Assembly (NCBI GenBank): GCA_013076295.1
Contig: RQOL01000531.1
Location: 5,307,426 to 5,371,425, forward strand
Reading direction: 5' to 3'
Length of the DNA: 64,000 nucleotides
Origin: Sanderia malayensis
Taxonomy: Eukaryota; Cnidaria; Scyphozoa; Semaeostomeae; Pelagiidae
Part shown: positions 49,330-62,671 of the stretch, in pieces
Layout: each line of letters opens with the position of its first letter
Numbering within the stretch: the stretch's first letter is position 1
The notes under the pieces: generated by a model
The model's input: the letters and a program-made list of their open reading frames with translations, nothing else
Databases searched by the model: none
Told to the model about the DNA's origin: nothing
Translations under genes and position numbers: made by a program

Positions 49330-51170
49330 CAAATGCATGTGTATTTTACTTAGTTTCAGCTGTAATAACGTGGATTGATGTGCAATTATTGTTCAGCAGT
49401 GTTAAGATTACTTTACACAAGTAAATGCATATGTATTTTACCCAGTTCCAAGTGTAAAAACGTGGATTCATGTGCAATTAGTATGCAGTAATGTTAGAAT
49501 CACTGAAAACAAGCAAATCCATGTGTATTTTACTTAGTTTGAGCTGTAACAACGTGGATTCATGTGCAATTAGTGTGCAGTAATGATAATATCACTGAAA
49601 ACAAGCAAATGCATGTGTATTATATTTAGTATTAGCTGTATTAACGTGGATTCATGTGCAATAAGTGTGCAGTAATGTTAATATCACTGCAAACAAACAA
49701 ATGCATGTTTAATTTAATTAGTTTCAGCTGTAATAACGTTGATTCATGTCCAATTAGTGTACAGTAATGTTAATATCACTGAAAACAAGCCAATGAATGT
49801 GTATTTTACTTAGTTTGAGGTGTAAAAACGTGGATTCATGAGCCATTACTGTGCAGTAATGTTAATATCCCTGAAAACATGCAAATGCATGTGTATTTTA
49901 CTTACTTTCAACTGTAATAAAGTGTACTCATGTGCCATTAATGTGCAGTAGTGTTAATATCACTGAAAACACGCAAATGCATGTGTAGTTTATATAGTTT
50001 CAGCTGTAATAAAGTGGACTCATGTGCAATTAGTGTGCAGTAATGTTAATATCACTGCAAACAAACAAATGCATGTGTAGTTTACTTAGTTTCAGCTGTA
50101 ATAACGTGGATTCAGGTGCTATCAGTGTGCAGTTATGTTAATATCACTGAAGACAAGCAGATGCATGTGTATTTTTTTTAGTTTCAGCTGTAACAACGTG
50201 GATTCATGTGCAACTAGTGTGCAGCAATGTTAATATCACTGAAAACAAGCTAATGCATGTGTATTTTATTTGGTTTGAGCTGTAATAACGTGGATTGATG
50301 TGCAATTATTGTTCAGCAGTGTTAAGGTTACTTTAAACAAGTAAATGCATATGTATTTTACCTAGTTCCAAGTGTAAAAACGTAGATTCATGTGCAATTA
50401 GTATGCAGTAATGTTAGAATCACTGAAAACAAGCAAATCCATGTGTATTTTACTTAGTTTGAGCTGTAACAACGTGGATTCATGTGCAATTAGTGTGCAG
50501 TAATGATAATATCATTGAAAACAAGCAAATGCATGTATATTATATTTAGTATTAGCTGTATTAACGTGGATTCATGTGCAATAAGTGTGCAGTAATGTTA
50601 ATATCACTGCAAACAAACAAATGCATGTTTAATTTAATTAGTTTCAGCTGTAATATCGTTGATTCATGTTCAATTAGTGTACAGTAATGTTAATATCACT
50701 GAAAACAAGCCAATGCATGTGTATTTTACTTAGTTTGAGGTGTAACAACGTGGATTCATGTGCCATTACTGTGCAGTAATGTTAATATCCCTGAAAACAT
50801 GCAAATGCATGTGTATTTTACTTACTTTCAACTGTAATAAAGCAGACTCATGTGCCATTAGTGTGCAGTAGTGTTAATATCACTGAAAACACGCAAATGC
50901 ATGTGTAGTTTACTTAGTTTCAGCTGTAATAAAGTGGACTCATGTGCAATTAGTGTGCAGTAATGTTAATATCACTGCAAACAAACAAATGCATGTGTAG
51001 TTTACTTAGTTTCAGCTGTAATTACATGGATTCAGGTGCTATCAGTGTGCAGTTATGTTAATATCACTGAAGACAAGCAGAACGCATGTGTATTTTTTTT
51101 AGTTTCAGCTGTAACAACGTGGATTCATGTGCAATTAGTGTGCAGCAATGTTAATATCACTGAAAACAAG
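49330..51170 (+). repeat. 920-bp (10-monomer) tandem duplication nested in macro-unit 1
   Basis: tgcaattattgttcagcag lies at 49381 and 50301, exactly 920 bp apart, and the flanking monomers repeat in the same order. The two copies carry diagnostic differences (gattactttacac against ggttactttaaac) that are shared with the equivalent copies near 59.3 and 60.2 kb in macro-unit 2. Confidence 0.87.
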
Positions 51171-54100
51171 CTAATGCATGTGTATTTTATTTGGTTTGAG
51201 CTGTAATAACGTAGATTCATGTGCAATTAGTGTGAAGTAATGTTATTATCATTGCAAACAAACAAATACATATTTAATTTAGTTATTTTAAGCTGTAGTA
51301 ACGTAGATTCATGTGCAGATAGTGTGCAGTAATGTTAATATCACTGAAAACAAGTACATGCAGATGTATTTTACTTAGTTCCAACTGTAATAACGTAGAT
51401 TCATGTGGAACTAGTTTTTCAGTAATGTTAATATTACTGCAAGCAAGCAAGCGCATGTGTATTTTATTAAAATTTCAGCTGTAACAACGTGGATTCACGT
51501 GCAATTAGGGTGGAGTAATGTTAATATCACTAAAAAGAAGCAAATGCATGTGTATTTTACTTAGTTTCAGCTGTAATAGCGTTCATTCATGTCCAATCAG
51601 TGTTGTGTAATGTTAATATCAATGAAAACAAGCAAATGCATGTGTATTTTACATGGTTTCAGCTGTAACAACGTGGATTCATGCGCAATTAGTGCTTAGC
51701 ATTGTTAATATTAATTAAAAAAAGCAAATGCATGTAAATTTTAGTTAGTGTCAGCTGTAACAACATGGATTCATGTACAATAAGTGTGCAGTAATGTCAA
51801 TGTCACTGAAAACAAACAAATGCATGTGTAATTTACTTAGTTTCAGCTGCAACAACGTGGATTGATGTGCAATTAGTGTGCAGTAATGTTAATCTCACGG
51901 AAAACAAGCAAATGCATGTCGTTCTTAGTTAGTTTCAGCTGTAATAACGTGGATTCATGTGCAATTAGTGTGCAGTGATGTTAATATCACTGCAAACAAA
52001 CAAATGCATGTGTAATTTAGTTAGTTTCAGCTGTAATAACGTGGATTCATGTGCAATTAGTGTGCAGTGATGTTAATATCACTGCAAACAAACAAATGCA
52101 TGTGTAATTTAGTTAGTTTCAGCTCTAATAACGTGGATTCGTGTGCAATTAGTGTGCAGTAACGTTAATATCACTGAAAACAAGCAAATGCATGTGTATT
52201 TTACTTAGCTTCAGCTGTAATAACGTGGAATCATGTGCAATTAGTGTGCAGTAATGTTAATATCACTGAAAACAAGCAAATGCATGTGTATTTTACTTAG
52301 TTCCAACTGTAATAACGTAGATTCATGTTCAAATAGTGTGCAGTAATGTTAAAATCACTGAAACGAAGCAAATTCATGCAAGTTTTACTTAGTTTCAGCG
52401 GTAATAACGTGGATTCCTGTGCAATGAGTGTGCAGTAATGTTAATATCACTGCAAACAAACAAATGCATGTTTAATTTAATTAGTTTCAGCTGTAATAAC
52501 GTTGATTCATGTCCAATTAGTGTGCAGTAATGTTAATATCACTGAAAACAAGCAAATGCATGTGTATTTCACTTAGTTTGAGGTGTAACAACGTGGATTC
52601 ATGTGCCATTACTGTGCAGTAATGTGAATATCACTGAAAACATGCAAATGCATGTGTATTTTACTTACTTTCAACTGTAATAAAGTGGACTCATGTGCCA
52701 TTAGTGTGCAGTAGTGTTAATATCACTGAAAACACGCAAATGCATGTGTAGTTTGCTTAGTTTCAGCTGTAATAAAGTGGATTCAGGTGCTATCAGTGTG
52801 CAGTTATGTTAATATCACTGAAGACAAGCAGATGCATGTGTATTTTTTTTAGTTTCAGCTGTAACAACGTGGATTCATGTGCAATTAGTGTGCAGCAATG
52901 TTAATATCACTGCAAATAAGCAAATGCATGTGTATTTCATTAAATTTCAGCTGTAATAACGTGGAATCATGTGCAATAGGTGTGCAGTAATGTTAATATC
53001 ATTGCAAACAAACAAATACATATTTAATTTAGTTATTTTTAGCTGTAGTAACGTAGATTCATGTGCAGATAGTGTGCAGAAATGTTAAAATCACTGAAAA
53101 GAAGCAAATGCATGTTTGTTTTACTTAGTTTCAGCTGTAATAACGTGGATTCATGTGCAAAAAGTGTGCAGTAATGTTAATATCACTGCAAACAAACAAA
53201 TGCGTGTTTAATTTAGTTATTTTCAGCTGTATCAACGTGGATTCATGTACAATTATTGTGCAGTAATGTTAATATCACTGCAAAAAAGCAAATGCATGTG
53301 TATTTTATTCGGTTTCAGCTGTAATAACGTGGATTCATTTGCAATTAGTGTGCAGTATTGTTAATATCATTGCAAACAAACAAATGCATGCGTAATTTAC
53401 TTAGTTTCAGCTGTAATAACGTGGATTCATGTGCAATTAGTGTGCAGTAATGTTAATCTCACTGAAGACAAGCTAATGCATGTGTATTTTATTTGGTTTG
53501 AGCTGTAATAACGTAGATTCATGTGCAATTAGTGTGCAGTAATGATAAAATCACTGAAAACAAGCAAATGCATGTGTATTTTATTTAGTATTAGCTGTAT
53601 TAACGTGGATTCATGTGCAATAAGTGTGCAGTAATGTTAATATCACTGCAAACAAACAAATGCATGTTTAATTTAATTAGTTCCAGCTGTAATAACGTTG
53701 ATTCATGTCCAATTAGTGTACAGTAATGTTAATATCACCGAAAACAAACAAATGCATGTGTATTTTACTTCGTTTTAGCTGTAACAACGTGGATTCATGT
53801 GCCATTACTGTGCAGTAATGTTAATCTCACTGAAAACAAGCAAATGCATGTCGTTCTTAGTTAGTTTCAGCTGTAATAACGTGGATTCATGTGCAATTAG
53901 TGTGCAATAATGTTAATATCACTGAAAACAAGCAAATACATGTGTATTTTACTTAGCTTCAGCTGTAATAACGTGGAATCATGTGCAATTAGTGTGCAGT
54001 AATGTTATTATCACTGAAAACAAGCAAATGATGTGTCTTTTATTTAGTTCCAGCCGTGTTAACGTAGATTCATGTGTAAATAGTGTGCAGTAATGTTAAA

Positions 54101-54260
54101 ATCACTGAAAAGAAGCAAATGCATGTGTGCTTTACTTAGTTTCAGCTGTAATAACGTGGATTCATGTGCAATTAGTGTGCAGTAATGTTAATGTCACCGA
54201 AAACAAACAAATGCATGTGTATTTTACATCGTTTTAGCTGTAACAACGTGGATTCATGTG

Positions 54261-56466
54261 CAATTAGGGTTTAACATTGTTAATATTAATTAAAACAAGC
54301 ACATGCATGTGTATTTTATTTAATTGCATCTGTAATAACGTGGATTCATGTGCAATTAGCGTGCTGTAGTGTTAATATCACTGAAAACACGCAAATGCCT
54401 GTCTTTCATACTTAGTTTAAGCTGTAATAACGTGGATTCATGTGCAATTAATGTGTAGTAATGTTAATATCACTGCAAACAAACAAATCCATGTGTATTT
54501 TAATTAGTTTCAGCTGTAACAACATGGATTCATGTACAATAAGTGTGCAGTAATGTTAATGTCACAGAAAACAAACAAATGCATGTGTAGTTTACTTAGT
54601 TTCAGCTGTAATAACGTGGATTCATGTGCAATTAGTGTGCAGTAATGTTAATATCACTGCAAACAAACAAACGCATGTGTATTTTAGTTAGTTTCAGCTC
54701 TAATAACGTGGAATCGTGTGCAACTAGTGTGCAGTAAAGTTAATATCACTGAAAACAAGCAAATGCATGTGTATTTTACTTAGCTTCAGCTGTAATAACG
54801 TGGAATCATGTGCAATTAGTGTGCAGTAATGTTAATATCACTGAAAACAAGCAAATGCATGTGTATTTTACTTAGTTCCAACTGTAATAACGTGGATTCA
54901 GGTGCTATCAGTGTGCAGTTATGTTAATATCACTGAAGACAAGAAGATGCATGTGTATTTTTTTTAGTTTCAGCTGTAACAACGTGGATTCATGTGCAAT
55001 TAGTGTGCAGCAATGTTAATATCACTGCAAATAAGCAAATGCATGTGTATTTCATTAAATTTCAGCTGTAAGAACGTGGAATCATGTGCAATAGGTATGC
55101 AGTAATGTTAATATCATTGCAAACAAACAAATACATATTCAATTTAGTTATTTTTAGCTGTAGTAACGTACATTCATGTGCAGATAGTGTGCAGTAATGT
55201 TAAAATCACTGAAAAGAAGCAAATGCATGTTTGTTTTACTTAGTTTCAGCTGTAATAACCTGGATTCATGTGCAATAAGTGTGCAGTAATGTTAATATCA
55301 CTGCAAACAAAAAATTCATGTTTAATTTAGTTATTTTCAGCTGTATCAACGTGGATTCACGTGCAATTAGGGTTTAACATTGTTAATATTAATTAAAACA
55401 AGCACATGCATGTGTATTTTATTTAATTGCATCTGTAATAACGTGGATTCATGTGCAATTAGCGTGCAGTAGTGTTAATATCACTGAAAACACGCAAATG
55501 CCTGTCTTTCATACTTAGTTTAAGCTGTAATAACGTGGATTCATGTGCAATTAATGTGTAGTAATGTTAATATCACTGCAAACAAACAAATCCATGTGTA
55601 TTTTAATTAGTTTCAGCTGTAACAACATGGATTCATGTACAATAAGTGTGCAGTAATGTTAATGTCACAGAAAACAAACAAATGCATGTGTAGTTTACTT
55701 AGTTTCAGCTGTAATAACGTGGATTCATGTGCAATTAGTGTGCAGTAATGTTAATATCACTGCAAACAAACAAACGCATGTGTATTTTAGTTAGTTTCAG
55801 CTCTAATAACGTGGAATCGTGTGCAACTAGTGTGCAGTAAAGTTAATATCACTGAAAACAAGCAAATGCATGTGTATTTTACTTAGCTTCAGCTGTAATA
55901 ACGTGGAATCATGTGCAATTAGTGTGCAGTAATGTTAATATCACTGAAAACAAGCAAATGCATGTGTATTTTACTTAGTTCCAACTGTAATAACGTGGAT
56001 TCAGGTGCTATCAGTGTGCAGTTATGTTAATATCACTGAAGACAAGAAGATGCATGTGTATTTTTTTAGTTTCAGCTGTAACAACGTGGATTCATGTGCA
56101 ATTAGTGTGCAGCAATGTTAATATCACTGCAAATAAGCAAATGCATGTGTATTTCATTAAATTTCAGCTGTAAGAACGTGGAATCATGTGCAATAGGTGT
56201 GCAGTAATGTTAATATCATTGCAAACAAACAAATACATATTTAATTTAGTTATTTTTAGCTGTAGTAACGTACATTCATGTGCAGATAGTGTGCAGTAAT
56301 GTTAAAATCACTGAAAAGAAGCAAATGCATGTTTGTTTTACTTAGTTTCAGCTGTAATAACCTGGATTCATGTGCAATAAGTGTGCAGTAATGTTAATAT
56401 CACTGCAAACAAAAAATTCATGTTTAATTTAGTTATTTTCAGCTGTATCAACGTGGATTCACGTGC
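54261..56466 (+). repeat. 1,103-bp duplication nested in macro-unit 2
   Basis: Counterpart of the 45981-48186 duplication, with the marker at 54261 and 55364. One base shorter in a T-run near 56060 (seven T where the sister copy has eight). Confidence 0.86.
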
Positions 56467-57136
56467 AATTAGTGTGCAGCAATGTTAATATCACTGCAAA
56501 TAAGCAAATGCATGTGTATTTCATTAAATTTCAGCTGTAATAACGTGGAATCATGTGCAATAGGTGTGCAGTAATGTTAATATCATTGCAAACAAACAAA
56601 TACATATTTAATTTAGTTATTTTTAGCTGTAGTAACGTAAATTCATGTGCAGATAGTGTGCAGTAATGTTAAAATCACTGAAAAGAAGCAAATGCATGTT
56701 TGTTTTACTTAGTTTCAGCAGTAATAACGTGGATTCATGTGCAATAAGTGTGCAGTAATGTTAATATCACTGCAAACACGCAAATGCCTGTCTTTCATAC
56801 TTAGTATAAGCTGTAATAACGTGGATTCATGTGCAATTAATGTGTAGTAATGTTAATATCACTGCGAACAAACAAATCCATGTGTATTTTAATTAGTATC
56901 AGCTGTAACAACATGGATTCATGTACAATAAGTGTGCAGTAATGTTAATGTCACAGAAAACAAACAAATGCATGTGTAGTTTACTTAGTTTCAGCTGTAA
57001 TAACGTGGATTCATGTGCAATTAGTGTGCAGTAATGTTAATATCACTGCAAACAAACAAATGCATGTGTATTTTAGTTAGTTTCGGCTCTAATAACGTGG
57101 AATCGTGTGCAATTAGTGTGCAGTAAAGTTAATATC

Positions 57137-58790
57137 ACTGAAAACAAGCAAATGCATGTGTATTTTACTTAGCTTCAGCTGTAATAACGTGGAATCATGT
57201 GCAATTAGTGTGCAGTAATTTTAATATCACTGAAAACAAGCAAATGCATGTGTATTTTACTTAGTTCCAACTGTAATAACGTGGATTCAGGTGCTATCAG
57301 TGTGCAGTTATGTTAATATCACTGAAGACAAGAAGATGCATGTGTATTTTTTTTAGTTTCAGCTGTAACAACGTGGATTCATGTGCAATTAGTGTGCAGC
57401 AATGTTAATATCACTGCAAATAAGCAAATGCATGTGTATTTCATTAAATTTCAGCTGTAATAACGTGGAATCATGTGCAATAGGTGTGCAGTAATGTTAA
57501 TATCATTGCAAACAAACAAATACATATTTAATTTAGTTATTTTTAGCTGTAGTAACGTACATTCATGTGCAGATAGTGTGCAGTAATGTTAAAATCACTG
57601 AAAAGAAGCAAATGCATGTTTGTTTTACTTAGTTTCAGCTGTAATAACCTGGATTCATGTGCAATAAGTGTGGAGTAATGTTAATATCACTGCAAACAAA
57701 CAAATGCATGTTTAATTTAGTTATTTTCAGCTGTATCAACGTGGATTCATGTGCAATTAGTGTGCAGCAATGTTAATATCACTGCAAACACGCAAAAGCC
57801 TGTCTTTCATACTTAGTATAAGCTGTAATAACGTGGATTCATGTGCAATTAATGTGTAGTAATGTTAATATCACTGCAAACAAACAAATCCATGTGTATT
57901 TTAATTAGTATCAGCTGTAACAACATGGATTCATGTACAATAAGTGTGCAGTAATGTTAATGTCACAGAAAACAAACAAATGCATGTGTAGTTTACTTAG
58001 TTTCAGCTGTAATAACGTGGATTCATGTGCAATTAGTGTGCAGTAATGTTTATATCACTGCAAACAAACAAATGCATGTGTATTTTAGTTAGTTTCGGCT
58101 CTAATAACGTGGAATCGTGTGCAATTAGTGTGCAGTAAAGTTAATATCACTGAAAACAAGCAAATGCATGTGTATTTTACTTAGCTTCAGCTGTTATAAC
58201 GTGGAATCATGTCCAATTAGTGTGCAGTAATTTTAATATCACTGAAAACATGCAAATGCATGTGTATTTTACTTAGTTTCAACTGTAATAACGTGGATTC
58301 AGGTGCTATCAGTGTGCAGTTATGTAAATATCACTGAAGACAAGAAGATGCATGTGTATTTTTTTTAGTTTCAGCTGTAACAACGTGGATTCATGTGCAA
58401 TTAGTGTGCAGCAATGTTAATATCACTGCAAATAAGCAAATGCATGTGTATTTCATTAAATTTCAGCTGTAATAACGTGAAATCATGTGCAATAGGTGTG
58501 CAGTAATGTTAATATCATTGCAAACAAACAAATACATATTTAATTTAGTTATTTTTAGCTGTAGTAACGTACATTCATGTGCAGATAGTGTGCAGTAATG
58601 TTAAAATCACTGAAAAGAAGCAAATGCATGTTTGTTTTACTTAGTTTCAGCTGTAATAACCTGGATTCATGTGCAATAAGTGTGGAGTAATGTTAATATC
58701 ACTGCAAACAAACAAATGCATGTTTAATTTAGTTATTTTCAGCTGTATCAACGTGGATTCATGTGCAATTAGTGTGCAGCAATGTTAATA
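57137..58790 (+). repeat. 18-monomer satellite segment unique to macro-unit 2
   Basis: About 1,654 bp with no counterpart at the matching point of macro-unit 1, where 48856 directly joins the two parts. It consists of the same monomer types as the neighbouring HOR (it includes tatcagtgtgcagttatg twice, near 57298 and 58308), so it was gained within the array or lost from unit 1. Confidence 0.78.
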
Positions 58791-59264
58791 TCACTAAAAA
58801 GAAGCAAATGCATGTGTATTTTACTTAGTTTCAGCTGTAATAGCGTTCATTCATGTCCAATCAGTGTTGTGTAATGTTAATATCAATGAAAACAAGCAAA
58901 TGCATGTGTAATTTATTTAGTTTCAGCTGCAACAACGTGGATTGATGTGCAATTAGTGTGCAGTAATGTTAATATCACTGAAAACAAGCTAATGCATGTG
59001 TATTTTATTTGGTTTGAGCTGTAATAACGTAGATTCATGTGCAATTAGTGTGCAGTAATGTTATTATCACTGAAAACAAGCAGATGCATGTCTTTCTTAG
59101 TTTGTTTCAGCTATAATAACGTGGATTCATGTGCAATTAGTGTGCAGTATTGCTAATGTCACTGCAAACAAACAAATGCATGTTTATTTTAATTAGTTTC
59201 AGCTGTAACAACATGGATTCATGTGCAATAAGTGTGCAGTAATGTTAATGTCACTGAAAACAAA

Positions 59265-61105
59265 CAAATGCATGTGTATTTTACATAGTTTCAGCTGTAA
59301 TAACGTGGATTGATGTGCAATTATTGTTCAGCAGTGTTAAGATTACTTTACACAAGTAAATGCATATGTATTTTACCCAGTTCCAAGTGTAAAAACGTGG
59401 ATTCATGTGCAATTAGTATGCAGTAATGTTAGAATCACTGAAAACAAGCAAATCCATGTGTATTTTACTTAGTTTGAGCTGTAACAACGTGGATTCATGT
59501 GCAATTAGTGTGCAGTAATGATAATATCACTGAAAACAAGCAAATGCATGTGTATTATATTTAGTATTAGCTGTATTAACGTGGATTCATGTGCAATAAG
59601 TGTGCAGTAATGTTAATATCACTGCAAACAAACAAATGCATGTTTAATTTAATTAGTTTCAGCTGTAATAACGTTGATTCATGTCCAATTAGTGTACAGT
59701 AATGTTAATATCACTGAAAACAAGCCAATGAATGTGTATTTTACTTAGTTTAAGGTGTAAAAACGTGGATTCATGAGCCATTACTGTGCAGTAATGTTAA
59801 TATCCCTGAAAACATGCAAATGCATGTGTATTTTACTTACTTTCAACTGTAATAAAGTGTACTCATGTGCCATTAATGTGCAGTAGTGTTAATATCACTG
59901 AAAACACGCAAATGCATGTGTAGTTTATATAGTTTCAGCTGTAATAAAGTGGACTCATGTGCAATTAGTGTGCAGTAATGTTAATATCACTGCAAACAAA
60001 CAAATGCATGTGTAGTTTACTTAGTTTCAGCTGTAATAACGTGGATTCAGGTGCTATCAGTGTGCAGTTATGTTAATATCACTGAAGACAAGCAGATGCA
60101 TGTGTATTTTTTTTAGTTTCAGCTGTAACAACGTGGATTCATGTGCAACTAGTGTGCAGCAATGTTAATATCACTGAAAACAAGCTAATGCATGTGTATT
60201 TTATTTGGTTTGAGCTGTAATAACGTGGATTGATGTGCAATTATTGTTCAGCAGTGTTAAGGTTACTTTAAACAAGTAAATGCATATGTATTTTACCTAG
60301 TTCCAAGTGTAAAAACGTAGATTCATGTGCAATTAGTATGCAGTAATGTTAGAATCACTGAAAACAAGCAAATCCATGTGTATTTTACTTAGTTTGAGCT
60401 GTAACAACGTGGATTCATGTGCAATTAGTGTGCAGTAATGATAATATCACTGAAAACAAGCAAATGCATGTATATTATATTTAGTATTAGCTGTATTAAC
60501 GTGGATTCATGTGCAATAAGTGTGCAGTAATGTTAATATCACTGCAAACAAACAAATGCATGTTTAATTTAATTAGTTTCAGCTGTAATATCGTTGATTC
60601 ATGTTCAATTAGTGTACAGTAATGTTAATATCACTGAAAACAAGCCAATGCATGTGTATTTTACTTAGTTTGAGGTGTAACAACGTGGATTCATGTGCCA
60701 TTACTGTGCAGTAATGTTAATATCCCTGAAAACATGCAAATGCATGTGTATTTTACTTACTTTCAACTGTAATAAAGCAGACTCATGTGCCATTAGTGTG
60801 CAGTAGTGTTAATATCACTGAAAACACGCAAATGCATGTGTAGTTTACTTAGTTTCAGCTGTAATAAAATGGACTCATGTGCAATTAGTGTGCAGTAATG
60901 TTAATATCACTGCAAACAAACAAATGCATGTGTAGTTTACTTAGTTTCAGCTGTAATTACATGGATTCAGGTGCTATCAGTGTGCAGTTATGTTAATATC
61001 ACTGAAGACAAGCAGAACGCATGTGTATTTTTTTTAGTTTCAGCTGTAACAACGTGGATTCATGTGCAATTAGTGTGCAGCAATGTTAATATCACTGAAA
61101 ACAAG
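59265..61105 (+). repeat. 920-bp duplication nested in macro-unit 2
   Basis: Counterpart of 49330-51170 at offset 9,935, with ttacacaagtaaatgc in the first copy and ttaaacaagtaaatgc in the second, as in macro-unit 1. Confidence 0.84.
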
Positions 61106-62671
61106 CTAATGCATGTGTATTTTATTTGGTTTGAGCTGTAATAACGTAGATTCATGTGCAATTAGTGTGAAGTAATGTTATTATCATTGCAAACAAACAA
61201 ATACATATTTAATTTAGTTATTTTAAGCTGTAGTAACGTAGATTCATGTGCAGATAGTGTGCAGTAATGTTAATATCACTGAAAACAAGTACATGCAGAT
61301 GTATTTTACTTAGTTCCAACTGTAATAACGTAGATTCATGTGGAACTAGTTTTTCAGTAATGTTAATATTACTGCAAGCAAGCAAGCGCATGTGTATTTT
61401 ATTAAAATTTCAGCTGTAACAACGTGGATTCACGTGCAATTAGGGTGGAGTAATGTTAATATCACTAAAAAGAAGCAAATGCATGTGTATTTTACTTAGT
61501 TTCAGCTGTAATAGCGTTCATTCATGTCCAATCAGTGTTGTGTAATGTTAATATCAATGAAAACAAGCAAATGCATGTGTATTTTACATGGTTTCAGCTG
61601 TAACAACGTGGATTCATGCGCAATTAGTGCTTAGCATTGTTAATATTAATTAAAAAAAGCAAATGCATGTAAATTTTAGTTAGTGTCAGCTGTAACAACA
61701 TGGATTCATGTACAATAAGTGTGCAGTAATGTCAATGTCACTGAAAACAAACAAATGCATGTGTAATTTACTTAGTTTCAGCTGCAACAACGTGGATTGA
61801 TGTGCAATTAGTGTGCAGTAATGTTAAGATAACTGAAAACAAGTAAATACATATGTATTTTACTTAGTTTCAACTGTAAAAACGTAGATTCAGGTGCAAT
61901 TAGTGTGCAGTAATGTTAATCTCACGGAAAACAAGCAAATGCATGTCGTTCTTAGTTAGTTTCAGCTGTAATAACGTGGATTCATGTGCAATTAGTGTGC
62001 AGTGATGTTAATATCACTGCAAACAAACAAATCCATGTGTAATTTAGTTAGTTTCAGCTGTAATAACGTGGATTCATGTGCAATTAGTGTGCAGTGATGT
62101 TAATATCACTGCAAACAAACAAATGCATGTGTAATTTAGTTAGTTTCAGCTCTAATAACGTGGAATCGTGTGCAATTAGTGTGCAGTAAAGTTAATATCA
62201 CTGAAAACAAGCAAATGCATGTGTATTTTACTTAGCTTCAGCTGTAATAACGTGGAATCATGTGCAATTAGTGTGCAGGAATTTTAATCTCACGGAAAAC
62301 AAGCAAATGCATGTCGTTCTTAGTTAGTTTCAGCTGTAATTACGTGGATTCATGTGCAATTAGGGTGCAGTAATGTTAATATCACTGCAAACAAACAAAT
62401 GCATGTGTATTTTAGTTAGTTTCAGCTCTAATAACGTGGAATCGTGTGCAATTAGTGTGCAGTAACGTTAATATCACTGAAAACAAGCAAATGCATGTGT
62501 ATTTTACTTAGCTTCAGCTGTAATAACGTGGAATCATGTGCAATTAGTGTGCAGTAATGTTAATATCACTGAAAACAAGCAAATGCATGTGTATTTTACT
62601 TAGTTCCAACTGTAATAATGTAGATTCATGTTCAAATAGTGTGCAGTAATGTTAAAATCACTGAAACGAAG

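Larger units (their letters stand above)
44181..52368 (+). repeat. Macro-repeat unit 1 (8,188 bp)
   Basis: The rare marker caaattcatgcaagtttt occurs at 44181, 52369 and 62672. Between the first two the sequence realigns at an offset of exactly 8,188 bp (89 monomers), rising to 8,280 after one extra monomer near 53.8 kb. Positions 46621 and 54901, and 47701 and 55981, correspond base for base. Its first part (to about 48856) and second part (48856-52368) are both present in unit 2, separated there by an extra 18 monomers. Confidence 0.9.
52369..62671 (+). repeat. Macro-repeat unit 2 (10,303 bp)
   Basis: Second copy of the macro-unit. It differs from unit 1 by one extra monomer near 53.8 kb, an 18-monomer insertion of satellite at about 57.14-58.79 kb, an extra monomer near 61.83 kb and three extra monomers near 62.1-62.4 kb. 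Segments 48856-51890 and 58791-61825 align at a constant offset of 9,935 bp. All length differences are whole numbers of monomers, to within 1 or 2 bp. Confidence 0.9.
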
